A stretch of 64,000 bases of DNA from Polytrichum commune (taxonomy: Eukaryota; Streptophyta; Polytrichopsida; Polytrichales; Polytrichaceae). Below are positions 1 through 11,022 of this stretch, in pieces; the first letter of the stretch is position 1, and the number at the start of each line of letters is the position of its first letter. Under the pieces are notes generated by a model, which was not told the origin of the DNA, did not search any database, and saw only the letters and a list, made by a program, of their open reading frames with translations. The stretch is from the NCBI GenBank assembly GCA_950295325.1, contig OX485804.1:69850033-69914032 (forward strand). Reading direction: 5' to 3'. A program made the position numbers and the translations under genes.

Positions 1-2
1 AA

Positions 3-2264
3 CCAGACTTTCGTGAAAAGCCATGGCCGACCATCAGTTTCAGTGCCAAGGATTTTGTGAAGAAATTGCTCGTGAAGGATGCAACCGTTCGGCTGACGGC
101 AGCCCAAGCCCTTTGTAAGTGAAATCTAAGTGTAGATGGGACAAGTATGTTTGTACTACTTAGGGTATGTTCACATAAGGGTCTGGGTCCAAGAACTTGG
201 GGTTCAAAACCCTAAACCCTTAATGGACCTTACTTTCCAACTCAAGATTGGACCCCAAGTGTGTAGATTGGTTTCTAAAACTAGGAGTATTGTCTTGAGT
301 GGGGACTGCTGCGATTTGGTGGAAAGGTGATGCCACATTAGTGCCACTTCATTTTTTCATACCATGGATGTGGATTCCCTGAGTCCAAAATTTTGCTGTC
401 GACCAATAGGATCGTAAAGTTTTATAGTTTCTTTGGTCTTAAACCCTAGGCTAAAACCTCTCATTAGTTTTTAAATGTCCTCTTTTTTCTACCTCCTTAA
501 ATGTTTGGGGATGTGTTCGATATTGAACTTGTGATCCTATTCCATTGTTGTGGATGCAGCTCATCCATGGGCTAAAGAGGGAGGAGATGCATCAGACATT
601 CCACTTGACATTTCGGTGTTATCAAACATGCGAGAGTTTGTGAAGTACAGCCGTTTGAAACAACTTGCTCTTAGGGTAATTGACCCACAATCATATTAAT
701 TTTTATTTTGCTTTGGACTTTCTGAAACTATCCAGACGAAACAAAGCTTATCAGGAACACAAATATTGATTTAAAATGTTTCAAAACATTTGATTTGCAG
801 GCTCTGGCAAGTACTCTCGATGGCTCCGAAATCTCAGACTTGCGAGACCAGTTTAATGCGATTGACATGGATAGAAATGGCACAATCACACTTGAGGAAA
901 TGCGAACTGTAAGCTGATAAATGTCTATCCCCCTATTTTCTAGTCCTCATTTGTCAGATTAAAATTTAATCCTTGTGTACATGCATTATTTGGCTTGATA
1001 TTCTACTAGCTGATCACTTTACACCTCGCTATGTGTTCATTTTGCTAGGCTTTGCAAAAGGACAGACCCTGGACTGTGAAGGAGTCACGAGTGCTGGAGA
1101 TTCTTCAAGCGGTATGTATTTCTTGTCATCTAGGAATAAATGTGTCCCAGTTACAAGTTGTCTTCAGGTTCAGCTCAAGATGAGTTGGCTAAAAGGTGAG
1201 TTTAGGGCTTTTTGGATTGACAGAGGAGGTCCAAGGGTTGCACCTATGTATTAAACTTCTTTAAGCTCGAACCCAAGATGCCCTAATGAGCTCTTACTCC
1301 AATGTGCTTAACTCTTAAAGACCACGGGGTCTCTATATACGGCCATATACACACTTTTCACAGGCTTTACCAAGTTCAGAAATCACAGGTTTGAATCCTT
1401 ATCATATATGTATTGTTTTATGTGAAGGAGAAAGTAATAACATACTCATACTTGACATTGATGATCAAAATACAATGTTTTTAATTGCATCCAAGGGCAC
1501 TCAGGCTGCATATTTGAACTTAGATCTTCAATAAGATCAAGGTGTTCAACCATTTCGGAAAGTGTACTTCAAGAATAAGTTGATTTAAGACAGGGTCACT
1601 TTTGACATGATGTGCTATAAATGGAACTATGTAGCTCAAGTTCATGTTTTTGTGCTTGACGAGGCCCAATCTGGGCCTCTTAGATGCTTAAGGGTTAAGA
1701 GAGGCACCAAACTTCTTGTTAAGTCCCTCTTTGGCGGGGTTTGTGGAAAACTCTGTTTGCGGAGGTTGTTAAGTCCGTTTTGTGCTCCATTTTGACGTTC
1801 AGATGGATAGCAACCGAGATGGGATGGTGGACTTTGATGAATTTGTTGCTGCTACACTGCACGTGCATCAATTGGAGGAGAATGATTCAGAGAAATGGCA
1901 AAAGCGCTCTCGAGCAGCCTTTGATAAGTTTGATTTCGATGGAGATGGCTTCATCACAGCTGATGAGCTCAAAGTTGTATGTATTCGACTTTATACCTAG
2001 TTTTTTTCCTTCCTCTTAGTCGTACCTGATAAAAGTGATTTCACAATCAATTAGGGGTTAACATGGCTCTTTGTTATTTTGCAGGCCACAGGTCTGAAGG
2101 GATCTATGGACACGCTACTAGATGAAGCAGACATGGACGGCGACGGAAAAATAAGTTTGCCGGAGTTTCAGAAGTTGTTGCGCCAAGCAAGCCTTGGATC
2201 GCGTAACAACCATGAGCATGACGGACCACATCACCACCACCATCAGCGACGGCGAGAATCATAA
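3..2264 (+). CDS. Calcium-dependent protein kinase, group IV (CPK16/18/28-like), 3' part
   Basis: Partial gene; the window opens inside the kinase C-lobe. Exons read 3-114, 560-675, 801-908, 1049-1111, 1803-1976 and 2085-2264, all with GT-AG introns and consistent phase, giving 250 residues before TAA. Order: end of the Ser/Thr kinase domain ([22 protein letters not shown]), autoinhibitory junction ([20 protein letters not shown]), then four calmodulin-like EF-hands. All four loops keep acidic or Asn residues at positions 1, 3 and 5 and Glu at 12 ([48 protein letters not shown]), so each should bind Ca2+. The phrase [13 protein letters not shown] is typical of group IV CDPKs. The tail is unusual: a His-rich stretch, then basic RRRES. 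Family role: Ca2+ relieves autoinhibition so that the kinase phosphorylates targets at membrane or in cytosol. The N-terminal variable region and ATP site lie outside the window. Intron 1 carries MITE-like sequence with a CCAATAGGATCG motif that recurs inverted near 16.03 and 35.69 kb. Confidence 0.96.
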
Positions 2265-4885
2265 TAAGTTGACCTAAACCACCCTAAACCTTACCCTTCT
2301 TCTTGGACGTCGTTCACTGCTAAAATGAAGCTTCCCCTTATGATAATGATGCCCACAAGGGCTAAGCTAAGGGTCTCTCATTTCGAATGCGTGTTGCAAA
2401 ATGTGATAAAATTTGCACTGATGGTTTTTCGGTGACCTGCAAGCGACTCATTTTATTCTAGTTTTCTCATGTGTACCATAGGCAGTGATAGTTCAGAAAT
2501 TATTGTTCAGCTGCTCGTGTGCCCTTGCAAAAATTTGGTGGGACAAGACTACTACGACCACGCAACACGGACGCCAAATGGAAGATTATTTTTCCCACTA
2601 TCCGAGAGAGGAAAGAGTTTCGTAGACGGAGAGGGAGTAATTGTACTGCTGATGGATTTCCGCTGTACTATGACAGACATGTTGGAAAGCGAATGTAAAG
2701 TGTACTCATTCTGGAGTGCCACTTCTTCCAGCCATAATTCTTTGAAAAAAAATTCACTTCTCTACATTGGTCAGAGAAGCATATTCACTCACTTGTGTTC
2801 AGATGTTCCCAGCAGTAGTCTCTAGCCACATATATGTTGTTGTTTTTATCACATAGTATCATTCAATCTGGTGGTCCTCAGATAATATGTTCGTCTCCAG
2901 AATGTTAATTCTAACTCAATCAAGACCGTGGTTATCCTCCCACATCTTTTAATCCGTTTTGTAAACTCTTGTCGTAACTGTTCTATATGTTTCCAACATC
3001 TTAAACCATAAACCCTATAGTCATTCCAATCATTTATTTGAATCATAGACTTGCTATTGAAACTGGATGATAGTTGACTATCACTATTGTCTAGAGATAA
3101 TAGATAATGCCACTTTGCTATTATAATATCGAAAATGAGGCACACTTTGTGTTGGAGTGGTCCCGATATAACTCCTTTAGATGCAAGTTTCTATCACTTT
3201 TTGAGAATGTAGTGTGAGGGAGTCTGAAGTCTTTCTTCAATTGGACCATCAAGTCGGGTGGTCCGAGCTTAAAATCAAATCACATTATTGATATAAGATG
3301 TGTAGCTTCTAATGTTCAAAGTTTAGGGGTTTATCATTGTCGTTTCTCGTGTAAATTGTTATTGTAGTATTTTGTGTAATGGAGGTAACCTCACATTGCA
3401 AACGCTCCACTCAACCTCAAAGCTTATGCTCCCAACACCCCATCTCACACCTGCTTTGCACCTCCGCATGCACCGTGCTTTTTGATATGGCTTGGACTAC
3501 ATTGATATCTTGTTGTTGTTGCCACCTTGATGTAGTCACTATTTTGCAATGTTTGCATACTCTCTGGATCGTTGTTGTTGTTAGTGTTGAGGTATTTCTT
3601 ATCATTGCCATGTTCAACCTTGACCTTCTTTTGTGACAAGATTGCAACACTTGAAATTAAATTACAATACTCTCAAAAAGAGTAGTGTCTATTATGTCAT
3701 GAACCACCTCATCATAGACTCATGAGAATGATGGTCCCTTGTCATGCAAACTCATGCAAAGTGTCCAACCCATGTTACAATCATTATATATGAGGAGTTG
3801 CCATTGGATGGATCTCTACCAATCCTTTCAATTAAGGTTCCTTAATAGGCTTGTTCACGCAACTTGTGGCACTATGACTCCATCATAACCATATTCAAAA
3901 TATTAACACGTTACTATTCTTCCCCCTCTAGATTTGAGCGTTAGTGCTCAACACACAAGAAAAACCTCATCGGCTAAGGTACAACCGCTTCTAAGGAAAA
4001 GAATTACAACCTTAAATCTCCTTCGCTTCTTCCATATTGGGCCAACAATTTGTGTCAACCCTCTCGGCACCAAAATTCAAATTGATTTAAAGCCAAAACC
4101 AACATTGTTAGACTTGTGCAAGCTTGATGGAATCAAAACCCATGCTGAGATTCGACAATGCTCTAATACAAACATGACAAGCTTGCATAGCTTAAAATAA
4201 AGTTACAAAACTCTCAAGATTCAACATGGTATAGATGTATTCATTGTATTATGAACCACCTCACTATAGACCATTGAGGAAAATAGACCCTTCCTATGCA
4301 AAGTGTAGACTCCTATGCCATTTTTCATAGTTAAAAACAGTTTCCGTTAATTAACTCCTAATAATTTCAAGCTTTGCAAGCTTGTCACATTGCTATTGGA
4401 GCTTTGTCAAATCTCGGCGTGGGTGAGTTTCAATGGCACTTGTGCAAGTGCAAGTGTAGAATTTTTACAACCCAATTCTACACAGTGCAATTTGGTTTGC
4501 TTCCTCTTACTAGCACACGGGTTTTGGAAAGTGAAATTTGGAAATTAGGTTCAAAAATATGTAGCACCCAATTTAGAAACAAATTGTTGACTTGGCGAAG
4601 TAATTACCTAGTTGTATTTTTGAGAAAATTTGCATTTGGTGAGGCATCTAAACACAACATTGAATTTGCCAATGAATTCTTGGAGCTTGAGTTTTCAACT
4701 TATGTTTGGGCAAAGTGGTTTTCAATAAGCCTTAATTGACTATTTTATTTCATAATCTTACTGCTATTTTCTATTTCAACGTTGTTACACTTTCTTTGCT
4801 TGAAAGCCATTTTTTCTTTGGAATTTTGAGGGGGTTGCAGTCTCAACCAAGACACTATCCATAATGTTTCAAGATTAAGAGAAAA
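2265..4885. other. CDPK 3' UTR and gene-free intergenic DNA
   Basis: The first 200-500 bases after the CDPK stop are probably its 3' UTR. The rest is AT-rich and holds only short ORFs on both strands that overlap each other and show no domain. No RNA gene was recognised. Confidence 0.6.
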
Positions 4886-6720
4886 TGGCTAGTGAAGGAC
4901 ATGTTGTTGAGTTCCTAGAGGGAGTTGCCAAGTATGTAGATGAACAATATAATCCTCTTTCATGAGAGGTAGGTAAATTGATTGGATACTTTATTTGGTA
5001 TTGAAACTATTGAACGTACTTTATTAGAATAACGACTGCTCACCTTGAGAATGCAAGAAGGAAATGCCCAAGGGGCCTCTACTCAACACATCAGTTGATG
5101 AAACTCAATTGCTTTAAGGATAAACCGATATCCAATGTCCTACAATTGCTTCATTGGACGAAGTGCTACTTGACCACGGGTCAAGTTGCCAAAGAGGAAT
5201 AAATCCAAGTTGTTTGGACTTATCTCGAGTTGTGTGTGACCCGAGATTGGCAACACTTGCCAAAGACCTTCCTACAACTGTGTAGGATAACCGCTTCTAG
5301 AAATTTTTCTGTCAAGACTTGATTTAGGTATATGGAATTTCCTTCCTCAACAAGTTGTCCGACACAATTTATGGAATTTGATGCAAAATGGGTCAATGGA
5401 GGCTTATGTCACTAAGTTTCAAGCCCTTTGTGCACGATTTACAAACCTAGAGATGAGCATGGCTACAAAATTGATCATTTTGTCCACGAATTAAAACCCG
5501 AAATGGACAAGGCATGTGGTAAGACCACCAAACTATGGTTCTTCCGCATCTCTTTGGGGTTGGATTCCTCAATGAGTTGGCACCATGCGGACAAGGCATG
5601 TGGCAAAACCATGACTTTATCCAATGAAAAATTGTTGGATTTCCACAAAATGAGTGCACTATAGCGTGAACAAAAATCTTTCCTTTGTGAGCAAAAGGGG
5701 CACCGAGCTAGGCATTGCAAAGAGAGAGAAAAGATGGTGGAGCACGTTCTAAAAAGCCAAAGTCCAAAGGCAAGAAGGATTTTTGAATCGCCAACAGCTG
5801 ACTAGTGGTCTACATGTTGGTCAAGAGCAACAAGTGGTCTACAATGTAATAGTTTTGTTGTTGTAAGAATGTGATGTTTAATCTCTTTGAGCATTCGTTC
5901 TAATTTCTAATTTCTACATATCTAAATTATGAAAAGAAACCCATATTTTTTCCATGTAAATACTCATACACTTTGATGGATTTTCACTTGAAAATTATGA
6001 CAAATCCATGTTTGTGGATTGACATCTCTCTTGTTAGAAACATTTCTATCAAGGTAAATGTTTGCATTTTTTTATACAAGACTCGAAGACTTCCAATACA
6101 ATTTTTGGATCAAGTTTTGTGACTCAATGCTTATGTGATATTGGACACTATGGCCATTGATTGTTTTAGCGATTCTCACGTCTTTGACAATTTTGGATTG
6201 CAATACTTGGAGATTTGATACTTGGTGATAGTCGGTTGAACAAGTATAAGGCACGTATAGATTATGAATCCAAAACATGTGTCATAAAAAAGGCAAGCAA
6301 TAAAGTTCATTACAAACCAATCATTTTACGCATTGGGCACCTAAATCCTTAACAAAATGCCTCTTGACAATGCAATTTACCAAGGCAGTGAGAAAAATGC
6401 CATATCCATTTTATTCAAATTGACCATGGTTAATGATGACAAAACTTCTTCTTAACCGAATAACACAAGGCACTTAGGGGAACTCACGGGAAAGTTTTAA
6501 GATTTTTTGAACCCTTGCCAAGTGGGCTACCGAATAAGAAAGAAATAATTCATATCATTCATTTGGAGGAAAGCAGTAAACCACCTTATCAACCAATGTA
6601 CGACCTAAGCCCAAAAAAAAATGAAGCGGGCGAAAAGGCAAGTACAACAATATTTGTTTGAAATATGTTGAGTTGAACCTAGTGACCCAACTTATAGATC
6701 TCCCATTTTTTATATGGTAA
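4886..6720 (+). mobile_element. Decayed Ty3/gypsy element, gag to start of reverse transcriptase
   Basis: Plus-strand remains of an LTR retrotransposon polyprotein, broken by many stops and frameshifts. A gag-like opening, MASEGHVVEFLEGVAKYVDE, begins at 4886. Gag-like text (LTTGQVAKEE, FQALCARFTNLEM) runs to about 5480. Near 5675-5720 is a degenerate zinc knuckle, SFLCEQKGHRARHC, whose first Cys has become Ser. From about 6480 to 6720 the sequence matches the segment that precedes the reverse transcriptase palm (GLPNKKEIIHIIHLEE, KPPYQPMYDLSP, then VEPSDPTYRSPIF). The palm itself is missing: at about 6700 the homology stops and switches to the opposite strand. No LTR or primer-binding site was identified. 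The family assignment rests on motif order. Confidence 0.7.
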
Positions 6721-7790
6721 TCTGATTAGATTTAAGCTCCTAAGAATTATTCTCAAGCCCATAATCGAGCCACTTGATGAGGTGAAATTGAATGAGTCGG
6801 AAACAATCCCCTCTAACCTCATGTGATAAAACATGCTCCATTTGATAGAATGGATCATGATTTTCAAAGACTAGCTTCACAATGTCATTAGCCTTGTAAG
6901 GCTTCAACAAACATATATGAAAAACATTATGAGTTCCCATGGTCTCTAGCAATTTCAGACTGTATGTTTGTACATCAATTCTCTGAACAATCTCAAATGG
7001 GCCAATTCATCGAGTAATTAAAAAATTTGCACTTTGTATTTTGAATTCAATGTTGGGAGTAGATACAAAGAACCACTTCAAATCCCAAGTCATATACACA
7101 TCATATCATTCGGTATCGGCATAAGATTTTTGTCTCAATTGGACAACCAATAAATGTTTCTTAACTTCGTTAATGACATTATTCATAGACAAAAATCATA
7201 CATTCATGACTTGAGACCTGCGTATCCTTCTATTCACCAATGTTCAAGGATGTTGACCATAATTCAATAGGTGTAGTCTTGATGCGATATGGCTACAAGT
7301 TATTGTAGGCAAATTCAACCATCACCAAGTTTCGTCCAATCATCTTGAAAATGACTCACATAATGGCTAGGCACATCCTCAAAGAATGTATTAACATCTA
7401 TTTGGGATGAAATAATATAGATATAGCCAATTGAGTCTTTAAAAAGTAGTGGAATTTTTTTCAATATCTATTCGTAAATTTTGAACCTCTATCACTGATC
7501 ATCTTCAAGAGAATATCATGTAGCTTGTAGACATGATTCTCAAATAATCTTTTCATCTCTTCGTCGGTCGCAGTTGTGTTAAGTCGCTATAAAATGAGCC
7601 ACCTTGTTCAATTTAACGACACATAGAAAGATTAAATCATGGACTCGCTTAGTGAGCATAAGACCGACAATAATATTCATGATTACATATTGCCACTTTT
7701 TCTTAGAGATTTCTAAGGTTGCAACAATTTTTATTCAAACATTGTGGATGAATACATCCTTAGTCACAAAAATCAGTGGTGTGTTATTTA
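6690..7790 (-). mobile_element. Decayed Ty3/gypsy integrase and chromodomain (chromovirus type)
   Basis: Read on the minus strand from about 7790 down, conceptual translation across frames gives the integrase core (KKWQYVIMNIIVGL, then KLNKVAHFIAT), the region around MISDRGSKFTNRY, and YVSHFQDDWTKLGDG. It continues into the C-terminal part (GPFEIVQRIDVQTYSLKLLE, THNVFHICLLKPY) and a chromodomain-like end (VLSHEVRGDC, LIKWLDYGLENNS). This order is that of plant chromoviruses, whose chromodomain guides insertion into heterochromatin. Several stops and frameshifts make it non-functional. It abuts the plus-strand gag-RT remnant at about 6700 in the opposite orientation, so the pair is a rearranged element or two different insertions. 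Confidence 0.75.
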
Positions 7791-8686
7791 ATATATGATT
7801 GTCACGTACGACCGGAGTTGCCACAATCATAGTGTCATGACACCAAGATTCAATATTATTTGTGCATATCTACAAACCCTACTTTGATTTGTGGGACTTT
7901 GGCAAAATTTCAAATGCTCACAACGATTACTATCATTTGAGTGATTGATGGTAAGTCAACCTCAAATCCCTTTCCAAACTTCATTACACACTAAGAGTCA
8001 AGGAAGCTAATGACAGTATCTTAGCTCATATCTTTATTAATACAACGTACATTCAATTTGCATGACTTTGGTTTATGGATTTGAACAATGTTCCACAAGT
8101 GATTTTCAGGGATGGCCTTTGGTGGCACCATGATACAATTGTGCAACACCATCTTGATTTATTTTTAGTCTCATAAGCCTTTTGGCATTCTAGACTTCAA
8201 AATACATTGTAATCCATTTTATTCCATTATGAGTTTGAGTATAATCTTCTAATAATAGATCACATTAGATCATTTCGCAAACTATCACTATGACATCACT
8301 TGCTCAATAAAATCGACATTTTAGGTTTCTTTAGATCAAGCCCACAATCTTACCCCACAATAAGTAGTGTCTTGTTCTAGCCATTGGCCAAAAATGCCAA
8401 GTTGGACAGCGGATGAAGCAATGACAGGATTGGTGGGCTATTTGGATTATAGGATGCCTTGGTGGAGTTTATTCATATCTCGCCAATTGGCCGCAAGGGG
8501 TGACGCCTGGGAATAGTACACTAGGCGGCGCCCTACTGAACTAGAAACTTGCCTGCCGCAATGGGGTGTTGGCCTTCAAAGGTCTAGACATCATTGTTTG
8601 TTTTGTGCCTACTATATGTCTATGTGTCTCTACGCTTGGGAATTACTTGCTACTATTATTTTTGGGGGGTTTTGATATTTGCCACT
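7791..8686. other. No gene recognised
   Basis: Mostly AT-rich sequence without supportable coding. From about 8400 to 8580 base composition rises in GC, with a short block around 8495-8550 that looks unlike its surroundings. This may be the 5' part of the decayed element that follows. Confidence 0.5.
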
Positions 8687-10096
8687 ATGTCTCAGAGGAT
8701 GCGTGCTATCGCTTGTGTAGAAGCGCAAGCTAGAACTCACGGTTCCCTCAAGTATTTTGAGGCTTTTGTTACCATTGCCATGGGTTCCATGGATATAGAT
8801 ATCACACTTCTTGTGAGGTTGAGGAGGTTTATTGAGGAGCATTGCATTGCAAAGTCATCTTCCGTGGAAAGGGGAGGAGGATTAAAGTTATTTGTAAAGT
8901 CTCTCAAAGAGGGACGAAACCATAGCTTTGATCCTACTTTGAGAAAATTTTCTATTAAGAGCTTATTAGCACGTCGTGTATAGGAGCCTATTCTGAATGT
9001 TGGGTGAAACTTTTGGGACCTCCTCTTTCCACATGTCAAACATTGAGAGAATTTTAGGATCTAAAATAGGGTATGCACATGGAACCTGCTATCTTCAATC
9101 CCATATTAGCCTATGCAAGGCTTATTTTGACATACCCATCCTAGTAGAACAAGCTAGAAAGTTGGTTTTCAATAGCCCAACACCACTCTTTGTGTATGAT
9201 AATTGAAGCATTAAGAAAATTTGGGTGACTTTGTGTTGATTCTCATAAACTCAAGGTTTGAGACTAAATCCATGGTTTCATCTGCTGCACTTTACAAATA
9301 ACTCTATAGACTTACAAGCATTTTCAAATGCTAGTGAAGGGAAATTCTAGTAGTCTATTGGTGTTGAAGAAGAAAATTAAGGTTTGTTTGGGTTGGGATG
9401 ACCATCCTCTGAAAGGTCACGTTGTGTCTTGCAAGAAATTGAGAGATAAGGGTTTGCACACCTTCTTGGGGATGGTTGGTAATGCATGAAGGACAACATG
9501 GAGGAGCATTTTGAGTTTGTTCATCATAATGTATCATCAAATGATATGAACAAGGGTAAAATGGAGTATGCGAAGTTCGGCAAGGTCAGTCAAGAATCAT
9601 GTGATAGCAACATTTTGCAGCGGGCTCATCAATGGGCACGATTTCACGTGGAAAAGCATTTGGGTATTAGTCTTTTGGGCGTTTTGTTTCATTTGTGCAA
9701 GAGTGAGCAATTTTATTTGAACCCAACATGGACCATTCCATTGCAGTCTACGAGAATGGAGGGCAACTTCTGTATGAAAAAATCATGATGAATCCACACG
9801 ATACCAAAATGGAAGACATTTCTAATGTTTTCTTTGCCATGACCAAGGGTGTTGCAAACATGAGGTATTTTAATGCACAACAAATCACCCTCAACCATAG
9901 GGTGGAGCAAGAGATCTATCATACATTTCGTGATGATGATGATGTCCACATGGAGGGAGTTAGGAGGGACCCTGCTTTGAGGGATCTACAATACAGTCCG
10001 CAGGATCATCTTCCTTCCAAAAGGCCAGGTGTATTGTTTTCGATTTGTAATAAACTCACTTTTTCTACTCTCTTAGAAGTTGAGTCTCTCTCATGA
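8687..10096 (+). pseudogene. Decayed ORF cluster, possibly from an HUH/Rep-type element
   Basis: Three plus-strand coding-like blocks in different frames. Block 1 (8687-8983, 98 residues from MSQRMRAIACVEA) includes LRRFIEEHCIAKSSSVERGG. Block 2 (about 9350-9700) spans a frameshift near 9486 and reads HPLKGHVVSCKKL, GLHTFLGMVG, then CMKDN-like text, EEHFEFVHHNVSS and KGKMEYAKFGK. Block 3 (9728-10096) includes MEDISNVFFAMTKGVANMRY and an acidic FRDDDDVHMEG. Composition is protein-like and the blocks lie in one direction. I infer a broken transposon gene: the SVERGG block followed by a glycine-rich GMVG-x-CMKD stretch recalls motifs II and III of HUH replication initiators (HxH, then YxxKD). 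The histidine pair and the Tyr are not intact here, so the function is unproven. It could instead be an unrelated host pseudogene. Confidence 0.4.
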
Positions 10097-11022
10097 TAAA
10101 GTGGTGGCCAATTAAGATTTGTAAAATCTGTGGAATGAGAATGCAGAATCAAACCAATTTTATTCCAAAGTTATTTAGAGAATCGTCTTCCAAGCAATCT
10201 TTCCTAATCATCACAGAGTAATTGTGAACTGTTTCATGCAATGCATAGAGCTGAAGAACTAAAAATGATATTGATATTGCAAGATTCTTCATACGTACAA
10301 GATATTTGTGTCTTCAATATTCTAGACAGCCAAACGTTAGTCCAAAGTTGCAGGTTGCAATCAATTCGATTCTCTGCTTCTGAGTGTACTGCATAACATT
10401 CTGAAGGACTATTCTTCCAAGCGATCATTTCTACGTTAGGATTTTCACAGGCAATTATTCCTACTCTCTGGAAATTATAGTAGATTCCTGCTAAAGGCTT
10501 GAAACCCTTGGAATTTTTCTTCAAATGACCATTGAAATGAATTTATCAATCTCCTGATTGGATATCCATAGATACTCAGAATATCCCCAACCCCACCCCC
10601 CAAAACAAAAGTCCGCCAGAAAACCTTGAATTGGTACCACAAGTGCACTCAGGACAAGTGAGTGTTCTGTTGTACTATAGGAATCAGAAATTTATGTCTG
10701 CAAAATTCTGTGTCTAGCCATGGTCATTGAACTCCTGTCCGCTTAAAAGGATCCCTTACACATGGAGGTCCCAAAGCTATACGGATCAACTTATTCTCAA
10801 TGGCAATATAGTGTCCCAAGGCTGCTACATAAAGAAACTCTGCCTGTCTTGCAATCGAAGAGGCCATTGAGATCTTAATGGGGCTGGAATCTTAAAGGCA
10901 TCACCAGCAACACCACCATAAGGATGTTGACAGAAATGTTTTCACAACAAATGAGCATCTGAAAAACTTTTCATAGACTCTAGGAGGCTACACAGTTGAA
11001 GTTCTTTCCCGCTCCATCAGAT
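10097..11022. other. 3' flank of the phosphoglycerate mutase gene
   Basis: On the minus strand this lies directly downstream of the mutase stop, so the part nearest 11022 should be its 3' UTR. A 96-codon minus-strand ORF at 10234-10524 has no recognisable domain and is probably chance. No other feature seen. Confidence 0.5.

Noticed and set aside
9713-9949. 78-codon minus-strand ORF
   Set aside because: Shadow of the better-composed plus-strand block at 9728-10096.
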